DNA of 64,000 bases from CAYUMU01 sp964445985 (GCA_964445985.1 CAYUMU010000013.1:29550-93549); one strand, 5' to 3'; numbered from the stretch's first letter, positions 9,531 to 18,791 are shown. The notes: generated by a model not told the origin, from the sequence alone. Program-made: numbers and translations.

Positions 9531-11966
9531 ATGACTTCTCCAACCACACCACTGCGCCACTGGGTCCTGGCGACCATGCTCTGCGCGGTGTCGTTGGGTT
9601 GCCGAAGTTGGACCCGGTACGACGCCTGCCCCACGGTGCCCACGTACACGGTGCCACCAGCCCCCTTGGGCACGGCACTCGGTGGACCCGTGGCGCCCAC
9701 GGGTCGAGTGACCATCACGCCAGCCGAGTTGGTTGCCCCGGTTTGCTCCGAAGTGGTATTGGTAGCCAGCGTTTGCGACGAGGGCTACCTGATGGCCAAT
9801 CAGCAAGTCAGTTGGGCGCTCACGCCAGAAAGCGTGGGGCATTTCCTGAATGTGGGCAACACCGGATCCTTCGGTTGGCTGATCAGCCCCTTTTCCCTGC
9901 CGAGGCAAATTAGCGCCCGCCAGGCGGTCACGGCCACGACAGCCGAAGATTATTCCGTGCCAGCCGGACCGGGTTGTGCCAGTGGCGTGTGCGTGCGCCG
10001 GGGCCAAGCCTGGTTGAGCGTTACCTCGCCGCAAGAGGGTGTTAGTTACGTGTCGGCCTGTTGTCCCGATTTGCCCGGCGGGTCAGCCCGCCAGCAAACA
10101 GCCGCCATCTACTGGATCGATGGACAATGGACCTTTCCGCCCCCCTCCATTCAACCGCTCGGCGCCAGTCAAACGCTTGCCACCACCGTCGCTCGGGCCA
10201 CCAATGGCTCACCCATCGCAGGCTGGATTGTGCGCTATGAGGTGGTTTCTGGCCCAGATGCCGGCTTTGGCCCGCAGCGCGAACGCGCGATCGAAGTGTC
10301 CACCAACGAATTAGGGCAGGCCATGGTCGACTTGACGGAACTCGATCCGACGCCAGGCACGAATGAGATTCGAATCGAAGTCCTTTACCCGCAAGCCGGC
10401 AAACGGTTGGTGGTGGGCCGCGGTTCGGTGCAGCATACCTGGACCAGCAGCCTGGCCCTCACCATTCAAGGACCGCCGCGCGTCGATTTGGGGCGAACCG
10501 CCGAGTATGTGCTGGAAGTCAATAATCCGGCCAACCAGGGGGCAACCAATGTCGCCGTGGCCATGCCTATTCCTCCGGGTTTTCGCTTCGTTTCCAGCGA
10601 CCCGCCCGCCGAGCAGGTGGGCAATCAATTGCAGTGGCAGTACGCCCAACTGGCGGCAGGCGACCGACGTTCCCTCGCCGTGCGGTTTGCACTGGAGCGG
10701 CCAGGCACGCACCAGGTGTGTGCCACGTTGGTGGCCTCGGGCGATGTGCAGTTCCAGCAATGCGTAACAACCACGGTGCCAGGGATCACTGGGCCTGGCA
10801 CGCCGGGCCCTGGTCCCAACACTCCGCCGGCCACCAATCCGCCTGGCGGTCCCAATACCACGCCGTCCAATACAACGCCGCCCAATACAACTTTGCCAAC
10901 GGCGCCGCGAGTGAACGTTGCCATCGAAGCTCCGGCTACCGTGGAATTGGGAAAAACGGTTGATTTTAACCTGGTGTTTACCAATCTCGGCAACACGCCG
11001 GCCACGGGGCTCTTGATCACCGATGCGTTTGATGCCGGACTCAAGCACGCCGTTGCCGAAAGTCCCATTGAGCGCGACCTGGATACCCTCGCGCCGGGGC
11101 AAACGCGTTCGGTCAAGGTGACCTTCACCGCAACCCAGGCTGGCCGGCAATGCAACCGCGTGGTGTTGACGGGCGCTGGCAACCTTCGCCAAGAGGCGAC
11201 CCGCTGCGTGGAAGTCACGCGGGCAACGCCGATGCGCCCACAGATCAGCCTCCGCAAGACCGGGCCGGCCACCAAAGAGGTGGGCCAGGACGCCGAGTTT
11301 GCCGTGGAGGTTCGCAATACGGGCGACGCCCCCTTGACCGGCCTGGTAATCACCGACCGGTACGGTCCCGAATTGCGGCCAGTGTTTGCCACCGAGAATT
11401 ACAAGCTGCAAATCCAAAACGGCTACACGCTCACCTGGAACGTGGACCGCCTGCCGGTGGGCGAAGCGATTCAGTTGCGGATTGTGTGTCGCTGCGAGTC
11501 GGCTTCCAGCCGAGCCTGCGGACGCGCCGAAGTTGCCACCCGCGAAGGGGTGCAGTCCGCCGAAGAAAGCTGCCTGGCCGTGCGAGCCCCCACCAGCATG
11601 CTCACCGTGTCGGTGATCAATCTCCACAATCCAGTCGATGTGGGGCAAGATGTGCCCTTCGAAATCCACATTACCAACAGCGGCGCGACTTCCGCCACGC
11701 ACATCTCGGTCGAAGCGTTCGTGCCGCCAGAAATGACACCGAAGCGCGTGGGCACGAGCGGGCCGTCTCGCAATTTTGATATCGACGGGCGCGCTATTCG
11801 CTATTCGCCATTCCCAGAATTGCAGCCCGGCCAATCCATAACGTACCGGGTCATGGCCAGGGCCGATCGGCCGGGTGAGGTGAAGCTGAGCGTGCGCGTT
11901 TCCGGGGACCAGTTGACCCAACCCCTGGAAAACTCGACGACCACCAAGATTAATCCTCCCCAGTAA
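9531..11966 (+). CDS. Exported lipoprotein with four DUF11-like repeats
   Basis: The protein has 811 residues. A signal peptide ends in a lipobox-like VSLGC (Cys about residue 23), so it is probably a lipoprotein. The first 280 residues contain an Ig-like region with many Cys. Four tandem domains of about 110-120 residues follow, each starting with a G-x-T-A/V-E/D-F pattern and carrying the (V)xNxGxxxATxVxVxxxxPxG-type core of DUF11 (CARDB-like) repeats. The first and second repeats are joined by a Pro/Thr/Asn-rich linker (about residues 425-460). Such proteins are surface or periplasmic adhesin-like modules in planctomycetes. The start at 9531 is chosen because the signal peptide begins there. 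Confidence 0.85.
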   Translation: MTSPTTPLRHWVLATMLCAVSLGCRSWTRYDACPTVPTYTVPPAPLGTALGGPVAPTGRVTITPAELVAPVCSEVVLVASVCDEGYLMANQQVSWALTPESVGHFLNVGNTGSFGWLISPFSLPRQISARQAVTATTAEDYSVPAGPGCASGVCVRRGQAWLSVTSPQEGVSYVSACCPDLPGGSARQQTAAIYWIDGQWTFPPPSIQPLGASQTLATTVARATNGSPIAGWIVRYEVVSGPDAGFGPQRERAIEVSTNELGQAMVDLTELDPTPGTNEIRIEVLYPQAGKRLVVGRGSVQHTWTSSLALTIQGPPRVDLGRTAEYVLEVNNPANQGATNVAVAMPIPPGFRFVSSDPPAEQVGNQLQWQYAQLAAGDRRSLAVRFALERPGTHQVCATLVASGDVQFQQCVTTTVPGITGPGTPGPGPNTPPATNPPGGPNTTPSNTTPPNTTLPTAPRVNVAIEAPATVELGKTVDFNLVFTNLGNTPATGLLITDAFDAGLKHAVAESPIERDLDTLAPGQTRSVKVTFTATQAGRQCNRVVLTGAGNLRQEATRCVEVTRATPMRPQISLRKTGPATKEVGQDAEFAVEVRNTGDAPLTGLVITDRYGPELRPVFATENYKLQIQNGYTLTWNVDRLPVGEAIQLRIVCRCESASSRACGRAEVATREGVQSAEESCLAVRAPTSMLTVSVINLHNPVDVGQDVPFEIHITNSGATSATHISVEAFVPPEMTPKRVGTSGPSRNFDIDGRAIRYSPFPELQPGQSITYRVMARADRPGEVKLSVRVSGDQLTQPLENSTTTKINPPQ

Positions 11967-12002
11967 CTCTGACAGCCTGCTTGGCGTGGCCGCGGCGGAA
12001 GC

Positions 12003-12269
12003 CTAAGCTTCGGCGGAATCGTTCGTGCGAGGCCGGCGAAAGAAGACCGCCAGCACGTAGGCGGTCCAGACCGCGATCAAGCAGAATTGCGCGAGCGGCG
12101 TGAGGGCGCCGCTGGGCGAGGGCGAAGTTCCTTCGGCGACTTGCCCTGTTGCAACCGTTGCCAATGCCAGCAAAGCCATGCCGGCCAGAATCAGCAGCAG
12201 GCCGCAAACCAAGAGCTTCCGAAAGGACCAGCGGTTTGCCGACTTGGGTGCTTGCATGGCACGGCTCAA
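12003..12269 (-). CDS. Small two-helix membrane protein
   Basis: This 88-residue protein (84 if it starts at the second ATG, 12257) has two hydrophobic helices (about residues 18-42 and 58-76), a short polar loop rich in Ser/Pro, and a basic tail beginning RRPR. It is not a member of a family I can name. It lies convergent to the DUF11 lipoprotein with a 36-base gap. The coding assignment rests on the regular hydrophobic pattern. Confidence 0.6.
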   Translation of the reverse strand: MSRAMQAPKSANRWSFRKLLVCGLLLILAGMALLALATVATGQVAEGTSPSPSGALTPLAQFCLIAVWTAYVLAVFFRRPRTNDSAEA

Positions 12270-12516
12270 GAGTAGATTGCGAATCGCCTCCCCAGGGCCG
12301 TCGGCAAATCTCGCCGCGCCAGGCGTTCGCTCAACTCTTGAAGTATCGGCACAATCCTTCCAACCGATTCAGTTTTTCAAACGGGGTGGGGCAGCCGAGT
12401 GGATGCTGACAGCAACGCGCGCTGGGTCTGCCCCCCCAAGGTGAGCCGAATGCGAAACCGCCGAGGCCAGCTCGGCGGAACGCGTTTTGGGGTTAACTTG
12501 TCGCTCGCGCGGCCGC

Positions 12517-14535
12517 TCAGCCAGGTCGATTGGTCGATCCGGGGGCGGCGCCCACGGGTGACGCGCCGCCGGGCTGCTGCTGTAGTCGCGGCGGTTGGCT
12601 CAAACCTTTCGTGCCCCCGGCCTGGCCAGGAGCCTGCCGCGTGCCAGCGAGGAAGTTCTCGATTCGAGCGCTTTCGATCATGCCGTTGTAGGCCTTGGCC
12701 ATTTCCACGCGCAGCTTCTTTTCGAACAGATCTCGCTGAATCTCGGTCTTCACCTCTTCAAAGTCGCGGGTGATGGGCTTCGTGTAACCTTCGCAGAAGA
12801 GAATCAGATAGAACTCGTTGATCTGAATGATGCCCGAGATCTCTCCCTGCTTGAGCTTGAAGGCTTCTGCTTCCAGCGTGGGGCGGCCGCCGTGTCGCTG
12901 GATGGGCGGAACTTCGCCACTGAGAGACCGGCTTTGCGGATCGATGGAGTACTTGGCTGCCAACTGCCCAAAGAAGATGGCGTTGGGATTCTGGCGAGCC
13001 TGATCCCAAACTTCCTGGGCGGCGCGCTGGTTGTTGAGCATGATGGCGCGGCAAATGCATCGCGGGCCAAAGTTGGCCTCGAAGCCGCGCTGCAGGTCTT
13101 CTTCGGTAACGTCGATGCTGTTGGCGTCGGTTTTCCACACGTAGTTCTTCAGGGCCGCGGTGGGCCACACGATCTCGTCCAAGTAGCGTTCGGTGGTCAG
13201 GCCCTGCTCTTCCGAAACGCTCGCCAGCCAGCCTTTCACGTCCACCTGTCCGGTTCGTTGGTCGATGGCGCCCATGGCTTCGGCGGCGCGCACCACCTCG
13301 CGTTGCAGGTCCTCGTCGCTCACTTGCACTTCTTTGTCGCGAATGTGCTGATGCAGGATGCTGCGGCCGATGGTGCCCTCGAGCACTTCGACACCGTGGC
13401 GGCGAATGGCTTCGGTTTGCAGTTCAGCGGTCGTCACGGTGAAGTTGCCCACCACGGCGGCCACGCCTGGATAGTGCTGGCTGTTTTCTTCGTTGCCGTA
13501 GCACTGCACGATCCGGGTTTGCTGCTTGAGTTGCTCAAATAGCTGACCCGCCTGCGCGTTTTCTTTCTTTTCGCGAACCGCGGCTTCGAGTTGGGTTTTG
13601 ACGCGTTCGATCGGGAAGTGCTCGGCGCGGCTTTCGGCGCGGCCTTCGCACTTGAGAATCACCCATTGGCGGTCGATCTGAATCAGGTCGGAAATTTGCC
13701 CCGGTTGCATGCTGAACGCCGCCGCCTCAATTTTGGGATCGCCCAGATGTTTGCGGATGGGAAGCACCCGACCATGGGCGCTAGCGCTGGTGGGGTCGTC
13801 GGAGTACTTGGCGGCCAGCGGACCAAAGTCGTTGGGGTTCGCCCGCACTTCGGCCAACGCCTCGCGAGCCTTGGCTTCGTCGTAACAAACGATCAACCGC
13901 GCTTCCACGGCCTCGCCATATTGCGTTTCGTAGGCGGCTTGAACTTCTTGAGGGCTGACTTCCAACGATTGGGCGGCCGCCTTGCGGAGGGCAATCATTG
14001 GCCAAATGATTTCGTTGGCGTATTGGTCGGGGGCAATATGCCGTTCTTCTTTAAGCATTTTCAGCCATTGGTCGACCGGCAGGCGGAACCGCGCGGCAAT
14101 GCGGCCGATTTCTTGCTCGACTTCTTGCTGCGTGACCGTGATGCCTTGCTGTTGGCAGTAGGCCACGATCAGCCGCTTGTTGATCAGGCTGTCGAGCACG
14201 CCTTGGCCATAGCGGTTCAGGCAGTCGGCGCCCAACAGTTCGCGAGTGATCTTTTCGCCATTCACCACGGCCACCACGTCGGGAATACCGGTCTGCGCGG
14301 CGACGGGCACGTCGCTCTTGGCGGTGGCCGTCGCTTCGGCTTCTTGTTTTTGAAAGAAGAAGCGGGGAGGCCGCTGCTGAGCTTGAACCTGGCTGTCGAG
14401 CCAGCAGTAGCGGATCAGCAGACAGCCGGCCAAGACCGCCACGGAACCGGCGCCGAGCAAAAGGGTTCGCTTCCATTTGCCCTGAAGGCGGGAACTAACC
14501 GCCGAGTGTTCGCTGGAAGGCATCGGTTTCTCCAT
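12517..14535 (-). CDS. Membrane-anchored peptidyl-prolyl isomerase with two SurA/parvulin modules
   Basis: The 672-residue protein starts with a cytoplasmic basic segment and one hydrophobic anchor (about residues 24-46, VAVLAGCLLIRYCWL). A duplicated unit follows, each copy consisting of a SurA-N-like helical chaperone part (VAVVNGEKITRELLG; VAAVVGNFTVTTAELQ) and a parvulin-type isomerase part. The parvulin cores are about residues 210-300 (LAAKYSDDPTSAS, LPIRKHLGD, FSMQPGQISDLIQI) and 510-605 (LAAKYSIDPQSRS, VPPIQRHGG, FKLKQGEISGIIQI). The tail is Pro/Gly/Gln-rich. It should act outside the membrane in folding of exported proteins. Confidence 0.9.
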   Translation of the reverse strand: MEKPMPSSEHSAVSSRLQGKWKRTLLLGAGSVAVLAGCLLIRYCWLDSQVQAQQRPPRFFFQKQEAEATATAKSDVPVAAQTGIPDVVAVVNGEKITRELLGADCLNRYGQGVLDSLINKRLIVAYCQQQGITVTQQEVEQEIGRIAARFRLPVDQWLKMLKEERHIAPDQYANEIIWPMIALRKAAAQSLEVSPQEVQAAYETQYGEAVEARLIVCYDEAKAREALAEVRANPNDFGPLAAKYSDDPTSASAHGRVLPIRKHLGDPKIEAAAFSMQPGQISDLIQIDRQWVILKCEGRAESRAEHFPIERVKTQLEAAVREKKENAQAGQLFEQLKQQTRIVQCYGNEENSQHYPGVAAVVGNFTVTTAELQTEAIRRHGVEVLEGTIGRSILHQHIRDKEVQVSDEDLQREVVRAAEAMGAIDQRTGQVDVKGWLASVSEEQGLTTERYLDEIVWPTAALKNYVWKTDANSIDVTEEDLQRGFEANFGPRCICRAIMLNNQRAAQEVWDQARQNPNAIFFGQLAAKYSIDPQSRSLSGEVPPIQRHGGRPTLEAEAFKLKQGEISGIIQINEFYLILFCEGYTKPITRDFEEVKTEIQRDLFEKKLRVEMAKAYNGMIESARIENFLAGTRQAPGQAGGTKGLSQPPRLQQQPGGASPVGAAPGSTNRPG

Positions 14536-14875
14536 AAACCACGCGCCATCAAATCAAGACCAGGCCAGAGGGCGTGCGCAAGGAGCACCCCTGCTGGACG
14601 AATTGAGGCGGCACTATAGGTAGGACCCCCAGCGCGGTCAATACCGGCTGCTACCAGAGCAGGAACTTGAACCATTTTTGCAACAAAACCCCCCAAAAGG
14701 GAGCAAAGCCCTCGCCGATGGCAAGCGAAGCCTGCAAGGGGGGCGATCCTTCGCCACCCCCCGCAAGTACGCTTGGCCAGCAAGTGTTAAACGCCTGCTA
14801 GCAATGAAACCGCCGCCATCCGCCCGCCCTCCCGGCCGAAAATCGCTGGCGGGCAGGCGTCGCTTTCGGCAGAGG
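14536..14875. other. Intergenic region, nothing recognised
   Basis: These 340 bases carry G- and C-runs and several short A/C tracts, but no open frame with coding character, no clear promoter and no repeat shared with other parts of the window. Confidence 0.4.
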
Positions 14876-15697
14876 TTATTCGGCCGGTGTAGAAACCAAG
14901 ACCTTCAGGGCGTTAAGTACCGTGATCACGTCTTTGGCCGAGACCTCGGCCCAGTCGGCCAGCTTGTGCCGCAGAATCACCAGTTTGAACTGCTCATAGG
15001 CCTCGTCCAAATCGGGCGGCAACTCCGGCAGGCTCTCGAATGGTCGCACCGCGGCCGGTTCGTCGTCGGAGGCAAAGTCGCCAGCAACATCGTCGGCCAC
15101 GCCCGTCTCGGTTGGCCAGGGGGCGGAGCCGTCACTCTGGTCGTCGCCAAAGTCGGGGCCTTCGCCATAGTCCGGACCGCCGGTCACGCGTTCCAGCGAA
15201 GGCGCGAACCGCTCGGCCAACGTGGCGTCGCGCGGCGCGACGGCGTCTTCATCGAGCTCGACCGAAATAATGTCTTCGTCGCGCGGCTTCTTGTCGGCCG
15301 GAGCGCCGTGAGCTTCCCAGCGCTGACGACGCATTTCGGAAATTGACCAGTGGCTTTGCACGGCGCCTTCCAGCCACATTTCGGCATCGGGCCAATCCAG
15401 GGCCGCCTGGAAGTGGCTCCAGAACAGGCCCTCGTATTCTTCGTAAACGCCGCCAAACCGCTCATACACTCGCCGCAGCCGGCCAACGTGTTGGCCGCTG
15501 ACGCCTTCTACCCGGCGCCGCCAGGCTTCGTCGGAATACTCCGAGGGCGGGGCGACCGCGGCCACCAAAGCCTCGCGCCATTCGTAAATGATGCGGCCCT
15601 TTTCCCAATTGGTGGTGCTGATCAGCCGGTTCCACCGCGAAATGAAGGGTTGCGAGGTCTCTTCTTCGATAGGCACGTGGGGTAACGACACGAGCAT
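14876..15697 (-). CDS. Acidic protein of unknown function (273 aa)
   Basis: The N-terminal 130 residues are rich in Trp, Tyr and Arg (ISRWNRLISTTNWEKGR, WRRRVEGVSGQHVGRLRR, FWSHFQAALDWPDAEMW) and look like a compact helical domain. Residues about 140-225 are strongly acidic and low in complexity (Asp/Glu/Gly/Pro). The C-terminal 40 residues are again helical (ELPPDLDEAYEQFKLVILR). No signal peptide or membrane helix is present, so it is probably cytoplasmic. The mix of an Arg/Trp domain and an acidic linker resembles a nucleic-acid or protein-binding adaptor, but that is inference. Confidence 0.75.
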   Translation of the reverse strand: MLVSLPHVPIEEETSQPFISRWNRLISTTNWEKGRIIYEWREALVAAVAPPSEYSDEAWRRRVEGVSGQHVGRLRRVYERFGGVYEEYEGLFWSHFQAALDWPDAEMWLEGAVQSHWSISEMRRQRWEAHGAPADKKPRDEDIISVELDEDAVAPRDATLAERFAPSLERVTGGPDYGEGPDFGDDQSDGSAPWPTETGVADDVAGDFASDDEPAAVRPFESLPELPPDLDEAYEQFKLVILRHKLADWAEVSAKDVITVLNALKVLVSTPAE

Positions 15698-16132
15698 CCG
15701 TCCTTTTCGTCTACGAAATTAAGTCACAGCCCACGCGGATCGGACTCGCGCCCAAGAAGGATGTGCGATGTCTGCCGCGGCGAAGAGACGATTCTAGAAG
15801 TCCGCCAACACCCGGCCAAGCTGCCTGCTAGCACCCGCTAGAGTTGGGCGGAATGCTCTGCTTCTAACTTATTGACTGATATTGGCTTGCGACAAATACT
15901 TCGGTCGTCGTGCATGCTGCCCGCTGGGGAAAAGGTGTTCGCGATCCCGCGTCTCGGCTCCTCAATGGGGAGTGCCTTGCGTCAGGTATTCACCACGCTT
16001 CTCCTTATGCTCTAATGGCTTACGTTTCAACCATCCGCGTGCGAGGGAAATTCGACGTTGCTTCCCGCCTTCGTGCAGGTTGCCTGTTCAAAATTCCACT
16101 CATCGAGGCGATTTTCAGTGCCCTGGGAACGG
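15698..16132. other. Intergenic region, nothing recognised
   Basis: These 435 bases are slightly less GC-rich than the surroundings. Short frames are present on both strands but none has a ribosome site, recognisable motif or good start. No RNA gene was recognised. Confidence 0.4.
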
Positions 16133-16414
16133 TTATGACGGTGGGGTAGAGGATTCGGCCGAGGGCTGGGGGGGGATGGCTGGGGGGGCCAGGTCGGCGG
16201 CGCGGAAGCCAGCCCGTTTGTGGCTGCCGTCGCAGAAGGGGCGCGTGGCGGATTGCCCACATCGGCAAAGCGCCACCGCTGGCTTGTTGGTGGGAAGTGG
16301 AAAGGGATTGCCTTGGTGATCGAGTACGACCACCGGGCCTTCGATCACCAGCGGACCATCCAGCCGACAGCGAATACGGGCGACACCCAGGGGCGAACTA
16401 GCGGACTCTTCCAT
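16133..16414 (-). CDS. CDGSH-type iron-sulfur protein
   Basis: The 93-residue protein contains the complete zinc-finger-like CDGSH motif CRCGQSATRPFCDGSH at about residues 50-65. Its three Cys and one His bind a [2Fe-2S] cluster in the CDGSH family. The N-terminal half (LGVARIRCRLDGPLVIEGPV) is the usual strand before it. The ATG at 16414 fits the family's size; an upstream start adds 43 Arg-rich residues with no similarity. The tail is Pro/Ser-rich. Likely role: small cytoplasmic redox or cluster-transfer protein. It is divergent from the membrane gene at 16524. Confidence 0.88.
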   Translation of the reverse strand: MEESASSPLGVARIRCRLDGPLVIEGPVVVLDHQGNPFPLPTNKPAVALCRCGQSATRPFCDGSHKRAGFRAADLAPPAIPPQPSAESSTPPS

Positions 16415-16523
16415 GGCACGACGGATCACACGTGAGAAGCAGGCAAAGAATCGAACACCCAATGAGGGCCGGCCATGTGGGCGACCAATCGCCCCTAGTC
16501 GGCTGCAAGCATCAACCGTTACC

Positions 16524-17237
16524 ATGATAGCAGTCCGGTTCACTCACGACTTTTCCTTCTTTCCACGGCGCCGCTCGATGGCACAGGTTTGGCTTCGCAC
16601 CAATCGCCGCGTTTACGCCTGGGGGCTTGTTTTGCCGGGGCTGATCGCCTGCGCTGGCGTGCTGCTCATCGCGGGCCTGTTTGGCGCCGGTGCTGGTTGG
16701 CTGCCGCCTCTGGGCTGGGTGCTCATCGGCCTTGGCTTGTTGGTCGCGGTGGCGCAGATTTTGGAGATGCTGAAGCCGCGGCTGTCGGTCGATGCCGACC
16801 ACTTATGGGTTAATGCCGGCCGCCAACCGATTGGGGTGCCGCTGAAGATTGTCGAGTGTTTTCTATTGGGGCAAGGGCCGGCCCATTTGCCGGGTGAAAA
16901 GTTCCGCACGGCCGAATCGACCAACCTGGTGATTCGCCTGGCCGAAACCGCCTTGGACTGGAAACGCCGCGACGTTGACCACAAAATCGCCGGCTGGTGC
17001 GACGGCTACATCACGCTGCGAGGAACCTGGTGCGAGCCGCTTTCGGTGGACTTGGTGCTGCAGCTCAACCGCAATCTCACCCAGGCCCATCGGGCTCAGC
17101 GCGAACGCCGCCTGGCCCGCCAACCGCATGGAGTGGGCGGCGGAAACGAGGTGCCCCGGCAAACGTCGCCCAGTTCGGGGACGTCGTCCGCTTCGCCCTG
17201 TTGCAGCGACGACCCCGCTTGCAAGGGATCGGCATGA
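16524..17237 (+). CDS. Membrane protein with PH-like cytoplasmic part, coupled to mfnB
   Basis: This is a 237-residue protein (219 if it starts at the ATG at 16578). Two hydrophobic helices lie at about residues 32-55 and 58-80. They are followed by a soluble beta-rich part (LSVDADHLWVNAGRQPIGVPLKIVECF, NLVIRLAETALDW, YITLRGTWCEPLSVDLVLQLN) that resembles bacterial PH-like domains. The tail is Ser/Cys-rich. Its stop codon overlaps the start of mfnB as ATGA (17234-17237), so translation of the two is likely coupled. Whether it has a role in C1 metabolism is unknown. Confidence 0.75.
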   Translation: MIAVRFTHDFSFFPRRRSMAQVWLRTNRRVYAWGLVLPGLIACAGVLLIAGLFGAGAGWLPPLGWVLIGLGLLVAVAQILEMLKPRLSVDADHLWVNAGRQPIGVPLKIVECFLLGQGPAHLPGEKFRTAESTNLVIRLAETALDWKRRDVDHKIAGWCDGYITLRGTWCEPLSVDLVLQLNRNLTQAHRAQRERRLARQPHGVGGGNEVPRQTSPSSGTSSASPCCSDDPACKGSA

Positions 17238-17941
17238 CGGGCTTGCTGGTGAGTGTTCGCAACGCCGACGAGGCCCGGCTGGCGCTCGCCGCCGGCGTGG
17301 ATGTGATCGACATCAAGGAACCCAGCGCCGGTTCCTTGGGCGCGGCTTCACTCGAAAATATCGCGGCCATTCTCGCCACCGTGGATGGACGCTGCCCCGT
17401 GAGCGCTGCCCTAGGCGAATTGAATGAGGCAGAAGACCGTTGCGTGGCGGAATTGCCCTCGGGCCTGACCTTCGCCAAGCTGGGGCTATCCCGCTGCGCC
17501 TCTCGGTCGGATTGGTGCGCCCGTTGGCACGCACTATTTAGCCAGGCGCCCGGCGGACCAACACCCGTGGCCGTGGCTTACGCCGACCACAAATTGTGCG
17601 ATGCTCCGCCAGCCAGCGAAGTGCTGGAAGCTGCCGTGGAAATGGGCTGTGCCGCCATCCTGATCGACACCTTCGACAAAGCGGCCGGCCGGTTGCTCGA
17701 TTGGTGGTCGGTAGAGCAAATCGAGGCGTTCCTGCGCACAGCGGCCGAGAGAAAAATGCCCGTGGTCCTGGCCGGCTCGCTCCGCGCCGAAGATATCGAA
17801 GCACTTTCGCCGCTGCGTCCCTACCTGTTCGCCGTCCGCGGCGCTGCCTGCAGAGAAGGCCGCGCCGGGCCGCTGGATGCCGAACGGATTCGCAACTTGG
17901 TTGATCTCACGCGCAACGTGGCACGGCCGCGACGGCCATGA
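17234..17941 (+). CDS. mfnB: (5-formylfuran-3-yl)methyl phosphate synthase-like protein (MfnB family)
   Basis: The 235-residue protein is a (beta/alpha)8-type enzyme of the MfnB (formerly DUF556) family, which makes the furan ring precursor of methanofuran from two glyceraldehyde-3-phosphate molecules. Visible family motifs are VDVIDIKEPSAGSLG (K28), FAKLGLS (K82) and ILIDTFDK (D145, K149); these Lys and Asp residues match the positions reported as catalytic in the archaeal enzyme. In planctomycetes and methylotrophs this gene belongs to the tetrahydromethanopterin/methanofuran-like C1-transfer pathway. The ATG at 17234 overlaps the previous stop by four bases. No other gene of the pathway is nearby. 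Confidence 0.88.
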   Translation: MTGLLVSVRNADEARLALAAGVDVIDIKEPSAGSLGAASLENIAAILATVDGRCPVSAALGELNEAEDRCVAELPSGLTFAKLGLSRCASRSDWCARWHALFSQAPGGPTPVAVAYADHKLCDAPPASEVLEAAVEMGCAAILIDTFDKAAGRLLDWWSVEQIEAFLRTAAERKMPVVLAGSLRAEDIEALSPLRPYLFAVRGAACREGRAGPLDAERIRNLVDLTRNVARPRRP

Positions 17942-17963
17942 ATCCGCGTTGCGGCGCAGTGAC

Positions 17964-18008
17964 CGCTACGCGTTTCGCTTCCACGTCAAGCGGTCGATGA
18001 TGGCTCGG
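17964..18008 (+). repeat. Dispersed 45-bp repeat, copy 1
   Basis: This 45-base sequence, which contains TTTCGCTTCCACGTCAA and ATGATGGCTCGG, recurs at 18747-18791 (4 differences) and, inverted, at 44630-44674 (7 differences). It lies just after the stop of mfnB. All three copies keep an open frame reading roughly YAFRFHVKRPMMAR. Confidence 0.75.
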
Positions 18009-18098
18009 CTACGTTTTCGCCGCACGATGAATCGAGCCCGTCATTTGGCATTATCGCTTCCGGGGGAGGCTCAGTGATGGAGCCCTCGAAGTACCTTC

Positions 18099-18527
18099 TC
18101 AACTCAACGATTGCACTTTCTCATTCAAAACGACAACCTTCTCGATGCGCCAGCTAGAGCCTATTTTCCGATAGGTGTACTCGCCATAGCGTTCGACGTT
18201 CCACTGTCTCTTGAAGAACAGAAATACTTTCAGCTTGATCCAAGATGATTGTGCCATGGTTTCGGTCACACGGCCATCGCTGTGAAGTTTCAACGAATGT
18301 CGGATAAATGTTGTTCCCATGGAATGCAATCGAGCGAATTGTTCCTCGACGTCTTTCATGAGTTGCGAACGGTCGATCGTCTTGCCGTCTGGCTGCGTAT
18401 ATTGAAGATCGGCTGTGAATAACTCTCTGTAGGCATCGATGTCTTTGCTCGAATAGACCTGCTGAGAATGAGCCCGCAGGGCGTCGAGTTCGGCTGCCAG
18501 TTCATCGTTGTTCGACAGTTCTGCCAT
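18099..18527 (-). CDS. SnoaL/DUF4440-like NTF2-fold protein
   Basis: This 142-residue cytoplasmic protein has the pattern of the NTF2-like superfamily: an N-terminal helix with ELDALRAHSQQVYSSKDIDAYRELFTADLQYTQPDGK, then the strands SLKLHSDGRVTETMA, VFLFFKRQWNVERYGEYTYRK and SSWRIEKVVV. The D-x-x-x-Y-x-x-L-F-x-x-D signature is typical of DUF4440/SnoaL-like proteins, whose members range from small hydrolases and isomerases to non-enzymatic binders. No function can be assigned. The start has no clear ribosome site. Confidence 0.75.
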   Translation of the reverse strand: MAELSNNDELAAELDALRAHSQQVYSSKDIDAYRELFTADLQYTQPDGKTIDRSQLMKDVEEQFARLHSMGTTFIRHSLKLHSDGRVTETMAQSSWIKLKVFLFFKRQWNVERYGEYTYRKIGSSWRIEKVVVLNEKVQSLS

Positions 18528-18646
18528 CTTCGCTCAATCGAGAAGTTGCCATCGACGTCGGGCGCGTCTCGCCGAGACCGCCCTCGAGCCGGAAGTTGAA
18601 TCACACCGTCCGCCACTTTCGCAGGCAGACAACGAAGCGAGCCCTT

Positions 18647-18726
18647 TCCTAAGGCGGGTAAACCGCAAACGGACGCTGAGGCATTAAAGTTCTCTGCAGC
18701 TTGCAGAGATGTTAACGAGCAAGAAA
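18647..18726 (+). repeat. Dispersed 80-bp repeat, copy A
   Basis: This sequence matches 26715-26794 at 75 of 80 positions. It contains two small inverted repeats: GCGGGTAAACCGC and TCTCTGCA-GCT-TGCAGAGA (8-base stem, perfect in this copy). The frame reading AGKPQTDAEA is open in both copies. It is followed by a copy of the 45-bp repeat. Confidence 0.8.
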
Positions 18727-18746
18727 TTAAGTGGCTCAACCGGTAT

Positions 18747-18791
18747 CGCTACGCGTTTCGCTTCCCCGTCAAACGGCCCATGATGGCTCGG
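18747..18791 (+). repeat. Dispersed 45-bp repeat, copy 2
   Basis: It differs from copy 1 (17964-18008) at 4 of 45 positions. It lies 20 bases after copy A of the 80-bp repeat, in the same orientation, so the two repeats may form one composite unit here. Confidence 0.75.

Noticed and set aside
10311..11921. 536-codon minus-strand frame opposite the DUF11 gene
   Set aside because: His/Arg/Gly-rich composition without hydrophobic core; the plus-strand gene has clear repeats and a signal peptide.
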